Shown here: piece by piece, positions 43,888 through 52,787 of the stretch
Layout of the letters: each line of letters begins with the position of its first letter
Position numbering within the stretch: the stretch's first letter is position 1
DNA from: Oscillospiraceae bacterium
GTDB lineage: Bacteria; Bacillota; Clostridia; Oscillospirales; UBA929
Length of the DNA stretch: 64,000 nucleotides
Reading direction: 5' to 3'
NCBI GenBank assembly: GCA_031265355.1
Contig: JAISCT010000019.1
Coordinates: forward strand, 1 to 64,000
Notes under the pieces: model-generated
The model's database searches: none
What the model saw: only the letters and a program-made list of their open reading frames with translations
What the model was told of the DNA's origin: nothing
Position numbers and translations under genes: made by a program

Positions 43888-45747
43888 ATGATGGAACCAC
43901 ACGATGTTTTGCGGCAGTACTTCGGACACCGAAGCTTTCGCGAGGGGCAGGAGGTGTTGATCTCCCAGCTCCTCGCGGGCCGGGACGTTTTGGGGATCAT
44001 GCCGACGGGCGCCGGGAAGTCGATCTGCTACCAGGTACCCGCCCTGGTGACGGACGGGATCACGCTGGTGGTCTCCCCGCTCATCTCGCTGATGAAGGAC
44101 CAGGTGGGGGCGTTGATCCGCTCGGGCGTCCGGGCGGCCTATATCAACAGCTCTCTCACAAGCGCCCAGAACGCCGAGGCGCTGCGGCGCGCGGCCCGCG
44201 GGCTGTATAAGATCATCTACGTAGCACCCGAGCGTCTGCTCACCGGCGCGTTTTTTGCGTTCGCCTCCTCGGCACGGATCTCGATGGTCACGGTGGACGA
44301 GGCGCACTGCGTGTCCCAGTGGGGGCAAGACTTTCGCCCCAGCTACCTGAACATCCCCGACTTTTTGGAGGGCCTGCCGGCGCGGCCCGTCGTCGGCGCG
44401 TTCACCGCAACAGCCACAAACGAGGTGAAAACCGACATCGTGCGGCTGCTGCGCCTGCGCGACCCATACTCAATCACAACCGGGTTTGACCGTCAGAATC
44501 TGTACTTCGAGGTGCGCCGGCCCCGGGAGAAATCGCGGGAACTGATCGCCTACTTGCACACAAACGGCGGCCGGAGCGGGATCATCTACTGTCTCACCCG
44601 CAAGACGGTGGAGTCGGTGTGTGAGACGCTGACCGCGGGCGGCTTTCAGGCCACGCGCTACCACGCGGGGCTCGACGAGGCGGAGCGGCGGCGCAACCAG
44701 GACGACTTTCTCTACGACCGCAAACCCATCATGGTGGCGACGAACGCCTTCGGCATGGGCATCGACAAGTCCAACGTCTCCTTTGTCGTCCACTACAACA
44801 TGCCGAAAAACATCGAGAGCTACTACCAGGAGGCGGGACGCGCCGGCCGCGACGGAGAACCGGCCGACTGCCTGCTGTTTTACAGTGGCCAGGACGTACG
44901 CACCAACCAGTTTTTGATCGACAACGGCGCGGAGGCCAACGAAAAGCTCCCCGCCGAGGTGCGGGAGGAAGTCCGGGACAAGGACCGGGAAAGACTCAAA
45001 CAGATGACCTGGTACTGCACCACAACGGACTGCCTGCGCGCCTACATACTGCGCTACTTCGGCGAGCGGACGCGGGACTTCTGCGGCCACTGCGGCAATT
45101 GTCGTACCCATTTTGAGACCGTCGACGTCCGCGCACAGGCGATGCATATCCTCGCCGCCGTAGAGCGGCTGGCCGGGCAGGGCCGGCGGATCGGACGGAT
45201 TTTGCTGACCGAGACGCTGCACGGCGGCCGAAGCGAGAAACTCCTCCGGCTGGGACTGGATCGGTCGCCGGACCACGGCCTGCTCGCGGACACCTCCGCC
45301 GCCGACATCCGCCGCACGGTGGATCTCCTGATCGACATCGGGCTGCTCGCGGTCACGGACGACGAATACCCCGTCGTCGCGCCGGTCGGACCCGCCGCGT
45401 CGCTGACAGTCCCGAACCCGCTGCCTCTGAAGCGACCGAAAGGAAAACAGTCGGAGAAAAAGCCGACGGCCCCAGAAGCGGAACAGACAGCACTGTTCGA
45501 AGCGCTGAAGGCCGTGCGGGCGGACCTCGCACGCGCGGAGAAGGTGCCGGCCTTTCTCATCTTCTCCAACGCGACGCTGCGGGACATGTGCCGCAGCCTG
45601 CCCACGACCCCGGAGGCGTTTTTGCAGATCTCAGGCGTCGGCCAGGCCAAGGCAGCGCGCTATACGGCGGCCTTTACGGCGGCGATTCGGGCACATCTGG
45701 CCGGCGCCGTGTCCGGCGGTAGCGCGCCCGATCCTGCTCGTCTTTGA
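43888..45747 (+). CDS. recQ: ATP-dependent DNA helicase RecQ
   Basis: A 619-residue superfamily-2 helicase: Walker A MPTGAGKSICYQ, DEAH box VDEAHCVSQWGQDFRPSY, motif III FTATAT, and motif VI QEAGRAGRDGEPADC. The RQC zinc-binding region is near 380-420 (CLRAYILRYFGE...CGHCGNC) and an HRDC domain is near 525-600 (EKVPAFLIFSNATLRDM). RecQ unwinds forked and recombination intermediates. The start at 43888 has only a distant G-rich ribosome site. Its 3' end overlaps the convergent zincin gene by 74 bases. Confidence 0.93.
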   Translation: MMEPHDVLRQYFGHRSFREGQEVLISQLLAGRDVLGIMPTGAGKSICYQVPALVTDGITLVVSPLISLMKDQVGALIRSGVRAAYINSSLTSAQNAEALRRAARGLYKIIYVAPERLLTGAFFAFASSARISMVTVDEAHCVSQWGQDFRPSYLNIPDFLEGLPARPVVGAFTATATNEVKTDIVRLLRLRDPYSITTGFDRQNLYFEVRRPREKSRELIAYLHTNGGRSGIIYCLTRKTVESVCETLTAGGFQATRYHAGLDEAERRRNQDDFLYDRKPIMVATNAFGMGIDKSNVSFVVHYNMPKNIESYYQEAGRAGRDGEPADCLLFYSGQDVRTNQFLIDNGAEANEKLPAEVREEVRDKDRERLKQMTWYCTTTDCLRAYILRYFGERTRDFCGHCGNCRTHFETVDVRAQAMHILAAVERLAGQGRRIGRILLTETLHGGRSEKLLRLGLDRSPDHGLLADTSAADIRRTVDLLIDIGLLAVTDDEYPVVAPVGPAASLTVPNPLPLKRPKGKQSEKKPTAPEAEQTALFEALKAVRADLARAEKVPAFLIFSNATLRDMCRSLPTTPEAFLQISGVGQAKAARYTAAFTAAIRAHLAGAVSGGSAPDPARL

Positions 45748-46063
45748 TCTCCAGATCCCGCGCGCCGGCCAGAGACTCCACGTGGTGCGTGAACTCGTGC
45801 ACCAACGTCCGTTTCAGCTCCTCCCGCCACGCCGCCGGGGAGAGATGGGCGTACAGTGCCGCGAACGAGCCGTAATAGATGACGATGTAACGCCCCATGG
45901 CCGGATGGACGTGGTATTCCCCCAAAATGTACAGATCGTCCGCCGCCTCCCGTTTGATCTCCGGCAGCAGACAGACACCACCGTTCAGTTCCCGGTAAAA
46001 CATCTCCGGCAGCGTCTCGGCAATCTCATCGAGCATCGTGCCCGCCTCTTCGATCGACACCAT
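45674..46063 (-). CDS. Small zincin-like metallopeptidase family protein
   Basis: 129 residues with the zincin motif HEFTH in RTLVHEFTHHVESLAG near residue 90 and the family's typical LPEMFYRELNGGVCLLPE start. These short zincin_1 (PF06262) proteins are common in Firmicutes and Actinobacteria; substrate unknown. The C-terminal 20 residues are charged and overlap recQ. Promoter at 46137-46165. Confidence 0.82.
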   Translation of the reverse strand: MVSIEEAGTMLDEIAETLPEMFYRELNGGVCLLPEIKREAADDLYILGEYHVHPAMGRYIVIYYGSFAALYAHLSPAAWREELKRTLVHEFTHHVESLAGARDLEIKDEQDRARYRRTRRRPDVPESPP

Positions 46064-46136
46064 ATGCGCCCGTCAAACCCCCTGTCCGCCGGCTTTTCGC
46101 GCCAAGGTCATCCGTATATTTTGTGTATTCTGTGTT

Positions 46137-46165
46137 ATTATATCATGCCCGGGCACTTCTGTCAT
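46137..46165 (-). promoter_or_regulatory. Promoter of the zincin gene
   Basis: On the minus strand ATGACA (46165-46160), 17 bases, TATAAT (46142-46137). Confidence 0.55.
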
Positions 46166-46250
46166 CTCCCCCGGCGGGTTCCGCGCGCCCACAGAGTCGA
46201 CAGAATTTTTGCTCTTTTCCCTTTTCTTCTGCTCTCTTCTGCGATTTCCA

Positions 46251-46279
46251 TTGCCAAAACGGCGCTTTGGCGGTATAAT
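46251..46279 (+). promoter_or_regulatory. Promoter and likely operator of the ABC exporter operon
   Basis: TTGCCA (46251-46256), 17 bases, TATAAT (46274-46279). GCCAAA-N7-TTTGGC fills the -35 and spacer, a natural repressor site. Confidence 0.65.
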
Positions 46280-46342
46280 ACACCTGTTTGATACCGTTTA
46301 TGACAGACTTTGACGGACCGGACGGGTCTTTGGAGGTACCGT

Positions 46343-48148
46343 ATGACGCTTCCCTGGACGCGGGGCCAGTGGACCCTGCTGGCGGCGCTGTCCCGCGGGC
46401 GCTATCTGCGTCTGACTCTTATGCTGCTGGCGTCCGCGGCAACCGTACTGTTTGGGTTTTTGTTTCCGCAGGTGATCCGCGTGACGGTGGACTCCGTCAT
46501 CGGCGCGGACCCGGCGCCGCCTCTCGCCGCGCGGTTTCTGCTGTGGCTGGGCGGGCCGGCGGCGTTGCGCACCCGACTCTGGGTCCTGGCTTTGGCCGCC
46601 GCCGTGCTGGCGCTGGCCGGCGCTGTCGCCAACTGGATCCGGCGCTATTGCACGCAAGAGCACGCCGAATACGTCGCCAAGCGGCTGCGTGACACCCTTT
46701 ACGGGCACATCCAGGCGCTCCCGTACGCATGGCATGTGCAGATCCAAACCGGCGATATCATCCAGCGCTGCACCTCGGACGTGGACATGGTGAAGACCTT
46801 CTTGTCCAATCAGATGGGCGAGATGGTGCGCACGGTGTTTCTGTCCGTGGCCGCGGTCGCTCTGATGCTCTCGATGGATCCTTTTATGACCCTCGTCTCG
46901 GTGAGTCTGCTGCCGGTGATCTTTCTGTTCTCCTGGCGCTTCTCTCTGCGCATGTCGAAGCAGTTTCTCGCCTGCGATGAGGCGGAGGGCGCGCTGCAGG
47001 CCGTTGCGCAGGAGAATCTGACCGGTGTGCGGGTGGTGCGCGCCTTCGGGCGCGAGCGCTTCGAGATCGACCGCTTTGAAGAGAAAAATCAGACCTGGGC
47101 CCGGCTCATGACGCGGCTTGGCAACGCACAAGGAAATTTTTGGGGGGTTGGCGACGGCATCACGGGGATCCAGATCGCCCTCGTGACGCTGACCGGCGTG
47201 CTGCGCTGCCTGGAGGGGCAGCTCAGCGTCGGCACGTTCATCACCTTTTATGCCTATGTCAACATGCTGATCTGGCCGGTGCGAAACCTGGCCCGGCTGC
47301 TCACCGAACTGAGCAAGACCGGCGTGTCCCTGGGCCGTCTGCGGGCTATCCTCGCCGAGGCGCCGGAGACGGACGGACCGGACGATGAAACGCCGGAGAT
47401 CCGCGGCGCTATCGCCTTTGACCATGTGACCTTCTCATACGGGGATCGGCCGCCGGTGCTCCGTGACATCTCATTCACGCTGAGGCCGGGCCGGACGCTG
47501 GCGATTTTGGGCGGTACGGGCAGCGGCAAGTCCTCTCTCGTCCACCTGCTGTGCCGTCTGTACGACCTGCCGGACGGCGGCGGGCGCGTCACCATCGACG
47601 GGCGCGACATTCGTACGATCCGGCGGAAGTGGCTGCGCCGCCATGTCGGTCTCGTGCTGCAGGAGCCGTTTTTGTTCTCTCGGACGCTCCGTGAGAACAT
47701 CAGCGCCGCCCGCCCGGACGCCGACCTCGAAACCGTGCGCGGCAAGGCCCGCATCGCCGCCGTGCACGACGCGATCGAGCGTTTCGGCGCGGGGTACGAC
47801 ACCGTCGTCGGCGAACGCGGCGTCACATTGTCGGGCGGACAGCGCCAGCGCGTGGCCATCGCCCGGATGCTGATGCAAGATCCCCCTATCATGATCTTCG
47901 ACGACAGTCTCTCCGCGGTGGACACCGAGACGGACGACCGCATCCGCCGCGCGCTGCGCGCGCACACGGCGCACGCCGCTGCGATCCTCATCTCCCACCG
48001 GCTCAGCACGCTGCAGCAGGCGGATGAAATCCTGGTGCTGCGAGACGGGCGCGTGGAGGAACTGGGCACCCACGACGAGCTGCTGGCGCGGCGCGGCGTC
48101 TACCGCCGTTTATATGACCTGCAAAATCAGGCGGCGGAACGCCGTTGA
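46343..48148 (+). CDS. Heterodimeric ABC exporter half-transporter (degenerate ATP site subunit)
   Basis: A 601-residue type IV ABC half-exporter: six transmembrane helices (about 15-315), then the nucleotide-binding domain. Walker A is GGTGSGKSS, the signature LSGGQRQR is canonical, but Walker B ends IFDDSLSAVD, with Asp in place of the catalytic Glu. The switch His is in ISHRLS. This is the pattern of the BmrC/TM287-type subunit, which pairs with a partner holding the intact catalytic Glu. It exports drugs or lipids. The start at 46343 follows GGAGGT. The partner gene starts 43 bases downstream. Confidence 0.9.
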   Translation: MTLPWTRGQWTLLAALSRGRYLRLTLMLLASAATVLFGFLFPQVIRVTVDSVIGADPAPPLAARFLLWLGGPAALRTRLWVLALAAAVLALAGAVANWIRRYCTQEHAEYVAKRLRDTLYGHIQALPYAWHVQIQTGDIIQRCTSDVDMVKTFLSNQMGEMVRTVFLSVAAVALMLSMDPFMTLVSVSLLPVIFLFSWRFSLRMSKQFLACDEAEGALQAVAQENLTGVRVVRAFGRERFEIDRFEEKNQTWARLMTRLGNAQGNFWGVGDGITGIQIALVTLTGVLRCLEGQLSVGTFITFYAYVNMLIWPVRNLARLLTELSKTGVSLGRLRAILAEAPETDGPDDETPEIRGAIAFDHVTFSYGDRPPVLRDISFTLRPGRTLAILGGTGSGKSSLVHLLCRLYDLPDGGGRVTIDGRDIRTIRRKWLRRHVGLVLQEPFLFSRTLRENISAARPDADLETVRGKARIAAVHDAIERFGAGYDTVVGERGVTLSGGQRQRVAIARMLMQDPPIMIFDDSLSAVDTETDDRIRRALRAHTAHAAAILISHRLSTLQQADEILVLRDGRVEELGTHDELLARRGVYRRLYDLQNQAAERR

Positions 48149-48190
48149 AACAGAAAACGAAACAGAAGAACAGCATACGCGGAGGATCTG

Positions 48191-50029
48191 ATGCACGAAC
48201 ACGAGGAATTTGACACAAACGGCTCCTTTTCGCTCAAAACATGGGCTCGGATGTGGCCTTTTATCCGCCCCTTTCGGCGGGAGCTGCTCATCACCGCGCT
48301 GCTGATGACGTTCGCGTCCGCCGTCGACGTCGCCATCCCGCTGTTGCTGCGCTACGCCATTGACCACTTCATCGGGCAGCGCACCACCCAGGGTCTTCCA
48401 CTGTTCGCGGCGCTCTCCTTCCTGCTGGTGTCGGCTTCGGGCGTCGCGGTCGTCTTTTTCATTCGCGTGGCCTACCGCGTCGAGGTGGGCATCGGCCGCG
48501 GCTTGCGCGCCGCCACGTTCAAACACCTGCAGACCCTCTCTTTCTCGTTTTTCAACCGCACGCCGGTGGGCTACCTGATGGCTCGTCTGATGAGCGACAC
48601 GGCGCTGATCGGCGACGTGGTGGCCTGGGGTCTCGTCGTGGATCTCTCCTGGGCGCTCACTTACATTCTTGGCGTGCTCGTCACCTTGTTTTTTCTGAGC
48701 TGGCGTTTGGCGCTCATTGTACTGGCCGCCGTGCCGGTCCTCGCGTGCATCACCGCGTGGTTCCAGTCCCGCATCCTGCGGCTCAGCCGGCAGGTACGGC
48801 GTGTCAACGCCACGATCACCGGCGCCATGAACGAAGGCATCACCGGCGCCCGCACGACAAAAACCCTCGCCATCGAGGATCAAAACCTGGCCGCGTTTTC
48901 CGCCCTCACGGGCCGGATGAAACAGCGCGCCACCCGGCTGGCCGCTTACAACGCCGTATTTCTGCCGCTCGTGGTGGCCGTCGGTTCGGCCGTCACCGCG
49001 TGGGTGCTGGCGCGCGGCGGGCACATGGTGATGGCGCTGTCCATTCCGGTGGGGACGCTGGCGGCTTTCGTAAACTACACGATCGGCATCTTTGAACCGA
49101 TCCAACAGATCGCCCGTTCGCTCTCCGGCTATGTCTCCGCCCAGGTGAACATCGAGCGCGTGGACAAGCTGCTTTCCCTGCGGCCGGATATCACCGACCG
49201 GCCGGACGTGATCGAGCGGTACGGGGACGCCCTTCACCCCAAGCGGGACAATTGGGAACCGCTGCACGGGGACATCGAATTTGACGACGTCACATTCCGT
49301 TATCCGGACGGCACGGAGAACATACTGGAACACTTCCGCCTCAAGATCCCCGCCGGCAGCTTCGTCGCGCTGGTGGGGGAGACGGGCGCCGGAAAATCCA
49401 CGCTGGTGAACCTCGCCTCCCGCTTCTTCGAACCCACACAGGGCCGGATCCTGATCGACGGGCGGGACGCGCGGGACCGCAGCCAGCTCTGGCTGCACAG
49501 CCGTCTCGGCTATGTCCTGCAGGATCCGCACCTATTTTCCGGCACCATCCGGGAAAACATCCGTTACGGCCGGCCGGACGCCAAGGATGCGGAGATCGAG
49601 GAGGCCGCGCGTGTCGCGTACGCCGCCCCGATGATCGCACGGCGCCCCGGCGGGCTGGACGCGGAGGTCGGGGAGGGCGGCGACCAACTGAGCACCGGAG
49701 AAAAACAGCTCATCGCCCTGGCCCGCGCCGTGCTCGCCGACCCGCGCATTTTTGTATTGGACGAGGCCACTTCCAGCGTCGACGCCGAGACGGAGGCGCT
49801 CATCCAACAGGCGACGCGCCGCCTGCTGCGGGGGCGCACTTCCTTTGTCATCGCGCACCGCCTGTCCACCGTTCGGGAGGCGGATCTGATCCTCGTGATC
49901 GCGGACGGGCGTGTGGTCGAACAGGGCACGCACGACGCGCTGATGCGCGCCGGCGGCCGCTATTTCGACCTGTATACCCTCCAGTTCGCCGAGGACGCGG
50001 CGGCCGGCGGTCCGCCGCCTTTGCCCTGA
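48191..50029 (+). CDS. Heterodimeric ABC exporter half-transporter (catalytic Glu subunit)
   Basis: 612 residues: six transmembrane helices, then the ATPase domain with Walker A GETGAGKST, Walker B FVLDEATSSVD with the catalytic Glu, and the switch His in IAHRLS. The signature is the atypical LSTGEKQL. With the upstream subunit this makes one consensus ATP site (this Glu with the partner's LSGGQ) and one degenerate site, as in BmrCD, LmrCD and TM287/288. CGGAGGATCTG precedes the ATG at 48191. Confidence 0.9.
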   Translation: MHEHEEFDTNGSFSLKTWARMWPFIRPFRRELLITALLMTFASAVDVAIPLLLRYAIDHFIGQRTTQGLPLFAALSFLLVSASGVAVVFFIRVAYRVEVGIGRGLRAATFKHLQTLSFSFFNRTPVGYLMARLMSDTALIGDVVAWGLVVDLSWALTYILGVLVTLFFLSWRLALIVLAAVPVLACITAWFQSRILRLSRQVRRVNATITGAMNEGITGARTTKTLAIEDQNLAAFSALTGRMKQRATRLAAYNAVFLPLVVAVGSAVTAWVLARGGHMVMALSIPVGTLAAFVNYTIGIFEPIQQIARSLSGYVSAQVNIERVDKLLSLRPDITDRPDVIERYGDALHPKRDNWEPLHGDIEFDDVTFRYPDGTENILEHFRLKIPAGSFVALVGETGAGKSTLVNLASRFFEPTQGRILIDGRDARDRSQLWLHSRLGYVLQDPHLFSGTIRENIRYGRPDAKDAEIEEAARVAYAAPMIARRPGGLDAEVGEGGDQLSTGEKQLIALARAVLADPRIFVLDEATSSVDAETEALIQQATRRLLRGRTSFVIAHRLSTVREADLILVIADGRVVEQGTHDALMRAGGRYFDLYTLQFAEDAAAGGPPPLP

Positions 50030-50113
50030 CCCGCGCCAACCGGACGCCTCCGACAATTTCATACTCGGCGCGTCAACGCTACGGCGGTCCGCCGCCGGAG
50101 AGAGGTGCTTGCT

Positions 50114-51031
50114 GTGAGGAAATCTCTCTGTCTGCTTCTGGCACTGCTGCTATGTCTGGGGGGACTGTCCGCCTGTGGGGACGGCGGCGAGGATATCTCA
50201 TCCCCGCCGCCCGAAAGCGCCACGCCGCCGCCCACCCCGTCTCCGCCGCCCATCAAGGCGCCGGAGGGACCGACGCTGTCCACCCGATTTCGCGCGCCGA
50301 CCGGCTACACCCGCGTGCCCGCCGAGGACGACAGTTTTGCCGCGTATCTGCGGGCGCTCCCGCTCAAGGAGGACGGCGCGCCGGCGTTGCTCTTCGACGG
50401 CAAAGAGAAGCTGACGCGGACGCACGAGGCGGTGATCGACATGGACATCGGTTCGACAGACGTCCAGCAGGGGTCCGACGCACTGATCCGCCTGCGGGCC
50501 GAGTACCTTTACGCGCAAGGCGACTACGACCGGATCTCCTACCATTTTCTCTCCGGCTTTCTATTCCCCTTTATCCGCTGGGCCGAGGGGTATCGGGTCA
50601 GCGTGAGCGGGAGGAATGTGACCTGGGAGAAAAAGGCCGATCCCTCGCAGGATTACGAGATCTTCCGCCGCTACTTGAACACGCTGTTTGTGTACGCCAA
50701 CACGCGCTCGCTGGCGGCGGAGCTGTCCACCGCCGACGAGATGCGCATCGGCGATGTGTTCATCTCCACCGAGTTCGGCGGCGTGATGGTGGTGGATATG
50801 GCGCAGCGCGCGGGCACCGGGGAAATCGTGTGCATCTTGGCCGGAGCCAAGATTCCGGCCCAGGACATTCAGATCTTGAAAAATCCGGACGACCCGCAGC
50901 TCTCGCCCTGGTACCCCGCTCCCTCCGTCGCGGGTCTCACCACCTCGGAGGGCGATATCTTCCGCCCGGAGCACTTAAAGCGCTTCAGTGAGATCCCTGA
51001 AAATCCCGACGCCGCCACGCCGACGCCATAG
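50114..51031 (+). CDS. DUF4846 lipoprotein
   Basis: A 305-residue lipoprotein. Its signal peptide ends in the lipobox LSAC, followed by a Pro-rich spacer and the DUF4846 domain (about 55-290) with the family signature PTGYTRVPAEDDSFAAYLR...LPLKEDG. Function unknown. The start is GTG at 50114, eight bases after GAGAGAGG; an upstream GTG at 50105 lies inside the ribosome site. It ends two bases before the convergent spoVAE gene. Confidence 0.82.
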   Translation: MRKSLCLLLALLLCLGGLSACGDGGEDISSPPPESATPPPTPSPPPIKAPEGPTLSTRFRAPTGYTRVPAEDDSFAAYLRALPLKEDGAPALLFDGKEKLTRTHEAVIDMDIGSTDVQQGSDALIRLRAEYLYAQGDYDRISYHFLSGFLFPFIRWAEGYRVSVSGRNVTWEKKADPSQDYEIFRRYLNTLFVYANTRSLAAELSTADEMRIGDVFISTEFGGVMVVDMAQRAGTGEIVCILAGAKIPAQDIQILKNPDDPQLSPWYPAPSVAGLTTSEGDIFRPEHLKRFSEIPENPDAATPTP

Positions 51032-51033
51032 GC

Positions 51034-51390
51034 TCATTCTTTGGCCTTCGGCCGACAGAGCAACGCGACCAGAAACCCAAAGAAGATGGCCGCCGCGAGC
51101 CCGGCGGCGGCGGCCGTGAGACCGCCGGTGAGGGCGCCGAGCAGCCCCTTCTCCGCCACCGCCGCACGCACGCCGCGCGCCAGTGTGCAGCCGAACCCCG
51201 TGAGCGGGACCTGGGCGCCGGCGCCGGCCCATCGGAGCAGCGGCTCATACAGGCCGACGGCGGTCAGCACCACACCGGCTGTGACAAAGGCCACCAATAC
51301 CCGTGCCGGCGTCAGCCGCGTCCTGTCGATGAGCACCTGCCCCACGGCACAAAACGCGCCGCCCACCAAAAATGCCTTTACATATTCCAT
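51034..51390 (-). CDS. spoVAE: Stage V sporulation protein AE
   Basis: A 118-residue membrane protein with four hydrophobic segments: VKAFLVGGAFCAVGQVLIDRT at the start, LVAFVTAGVVLTAVGLYEPL, PLTGFGCTLARG, and a C-terminal helix. This is the SpoVAE(b) family. It is part of the SpoVA channel that moves dipicolinic acid into the forespore and out on germination. The start is ATG at 51390; a longer open frame reaches into the duplicated spoVAD tail and is not favoured. The ribosome site is weak. It lies 152 bases downstream of spoVAD; the third usual member spoVAC is not seen. Confidence 0.88.
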   Translation of the reverse strand: MEYVKAFLVGGAFCAVGQVLIDRTRLTPARVLVAFVTAGVVLTAVGLYEPLLRWAGAGAQVPLTGFGCTLARGVRAAVAEKGLLGALTGGLTAAAAGLAAAIFFGFLVALLCRPKAKE

Positions 51391-51451
51391 ATATTCACCC
51401 GTTGCACAAGCTTCCATGATTTTACAAATTATGGAAGCTTTGAATTGCCCA

Positions 51452-51502
51452 AAAACGCCGCCACATGGCTGATGGCTGGGATAGACTCCCCCTGTGCGGC
51501 GG
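51452..51502 (-). repeat. Duplicated spoVAD 3' end, copy 1 (non-coding or read-through copy)
   Basis: 51 bp, two mismatches to 51551-51601. Read on the minus strand it would encode AQGESIPAISHVAAFLGNSK before a stop. It lies outside spoVAD, between its stop and spoVAE. Confidence 0.85.
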
Positions 51503-51525
51503 TTGAATGTCATTTGCATTCAACC
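51501..51525 (-). promoter_or_regulatory. Hairpin between spoVAD and spoVAE
   Basis: GGTTGAATG / CATTCAACC with a 7-base loop lies in the spacer between the two 51-bp copies. It could be a processing or attenuation element, or a duplication scar. Confidence 0.35.
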
Positions 51526-51542
51526 GTCATTTGTTTTATAGT

Positions 51543-52550
51543 TCAGCCCGAAAACGCCGCCACATGGCAGATGGCCGGGATAGACTCCCCCTGTGCGGCG
51601 GAGACTGGGGAAAGGAGGGCGCCGGTGCCGCAGAAGAGGAGTCGGCGCCATCTCCTCTCTTGCAGCCCCCGCATCAGATGTCCGCAGAGCACGACGGCGC
51701 CGCAGCCGGCGCCGGACCCGCCCGCGTGGGTATCTTGGTTCGCGTCATAGATGAGCGTCCCACAGTCCACATGGCGGCCGGCGAGCGCCACGCCGTCCCG
51801 CGCAAACAGGTCAAGCAGCAGCTCCGATCCTGGCGCGCCCAAGTCTCCCGTGGCAATCAGGTCGTACGCCTCGGGCGCCGTGCCGCTCTCCGCAAAGAAA
51901 GCGCGGAGCGTGTCGTAGGCCGCCGGAGCCATGGCCGCGCCCATGTGAGCCGGGTCTTTGACACCGGCGTCCACAATCCGGCCCACGGCCGCATGTGTGA
52001 GACTCGGCCCTGACGAGTCCGTCCCCAGCACCAGGGCACCCGCCCCCGTCACCGTCCACTGGGCGGTGGGCGTGCGCTGGCCGCCGTACTCCAGCGGCAG
52101 GCGGTACTGCCGCTCGGCGGCGCAGAAGTGGGAGGAACTCATGGCCGCCGCCGTGCGGGCATACCCCGCCGACACCGCCGCCGCCGCCAATATCAGCCCC
52201 TCGGCCATCGTCGCGCAGGCGGCGTACAGGCCGAGCAGCGGCCGCTTTGTGCCGCGCAGCCCGAAGGAGGTACCGATGCACTGATCCAACAGGTCCCCGG
52301 CAAACAAGATATCGAGTTCTTCCAGCGGCTGGCCGGCCTTTTCCGCCGCGCGGGCCAGCGCCGTCCGCAGCAGGCGGCTCTCGGCCTTTTCCCATGTCTT
52401 CTCCCCGCAAAAAGCGTCCGTCTCGACGACATCAAAACTGCCGCCGAGCGGTCCCGCGCCTTCCTTCTTCCCGACGACACTGGCGCAGCCCAACACACGC
52501 GGCGGCCTGTCGAACCGGATGGTCTGCGCCCCCAGGCGTATTTCGGACAT
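51543..52550 (-). CDS. spoVAD: Stage V sporulation protein AD
   Basis: 335 residues of the SpoVAD thiolase-like fold: IRLGAQTIRFDRPPRVLGCASVVGKKEG at the start, AEKAGQPLEELDILFAGDLLDQCI, SHFCAAERQYRLPLEYGGQR, GCGAVVLCGHLM, and the C-terminal LLSPVSAAQGESIPAI. SpoVAD binds dipicolinic acid at the inner spore membrane and works with SpoVAC and SpoVAE. ATG at 52550 follows GGAGGGA. A sigma-G-type promoter at 52574-52603 gives forespore expression, as known for spoVA operons. The gene's last 51 bases are duplicated downstream. Confidence 0.93.
   Translation of the reverse strand: MSEIRLGAQTIRFDRPPRVLGCASVVGKKEGAGPLGGSFDVVETDAFCGEKTWEKAESRLLRTALARAAEKAGQPLEELDILFAGDLLDQCIGTSFGLRGTKRPLLGLYAACATMAEGLILAAAAVSAGYARTAAAMSSSHFCAAERQYRLPLEYGGQRTPTAQWTVTGAGALVLGTDSSGPSLTHAAVGRIVDAGVKDPAHMGAAMAPAAYDTLRAFFAESGTAPEAYDLIATGDLGAPGSELLLDLFARDGVALAGRHVDCGTLIYDANQDTHAGGSGAGCGAVVLCGHLMRGLQERRWRRLLFCGTGALLSPVSAAQGESIPAICHVAAFSG
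51551..51601 (-). repeat. Duplicated spoVAD 3' end, copy 2 (the coding copy)
   Basis: This copy is the real end of spoVAD (AAQGESIPAICHVAAFSG). Period between copies is 99 bp. Confidence 0.85.
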
Positions 52551-52573
52551 CCAAATCCCTCCGTCTCCACAGC

Positions 52574-52603
52574 CAGTATGGCAGTCCGGCGGGCCATTTA
52601 TGC
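52574..52603 (-). promoter_or_regulatory. Sigma-G-type promoter of spoVAD
   Basis: On the minus strand GCATA (52603-52599), exactly 18 bases, CATACTG (52580-52574). This fits the Bacillus sigma-G pattern GHATR-N18-CATNNTA except the last base. It is about 25 bases before the start codon. The same -10 heptamer stands upstream of sigG. Confidence 0.65.
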
Positions 52604-52636
52604 GGCGCACATGGGGCCTGTGCCACTCAATCCAAA

Positions 52637-52670
52637 ATTTTAACCGTGTCGAATTCGACACGGTTAAAAT
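52637..52670 (-). terminator. Perfect 34-bp palindrome, likely terminator of the exonuclease gene
   Basis: Left arm ATTTTAACCGTGTCGAA (52637-52653) is followed directly by its reverse complement. On the minus strand the arm ends in AAAATTTTGG. It lies between repeat copy B and the spoVAD promoter. Confidence 0.6.
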
Positions 52671-52709
52671 CCCAAGTCCGGCGCAGCAGTTTCGCCATGA
52701 CGCCTGAAC

Positions 52710-52783
52710 TAACGTGGGTTGCACCTGCAACCCACAACCCAAATTCTTGTTTTTTGTTGCCGCTTCGCGGCAACAAGGTACTA
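52710..52783 (-). repeat. 75-bp double-hairpin interspersed repeat, copy B (inverted)
   Basis: Reverse orientation relative to copies A and C and almost identical to C. It starts five bases after the stop of the exonuclease gene. Both hairpins are perfect in this copy. Confidence 0.85.
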
Positions 52784-52787
52784 TGTG

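Noticed and set aside
51452..51601. Two 51-bp repeats as a minimal CRISPR array
   Set aside because: Only two units, no cas genes, and one copy is coding sequence of spoVAD; it is a local duplication.
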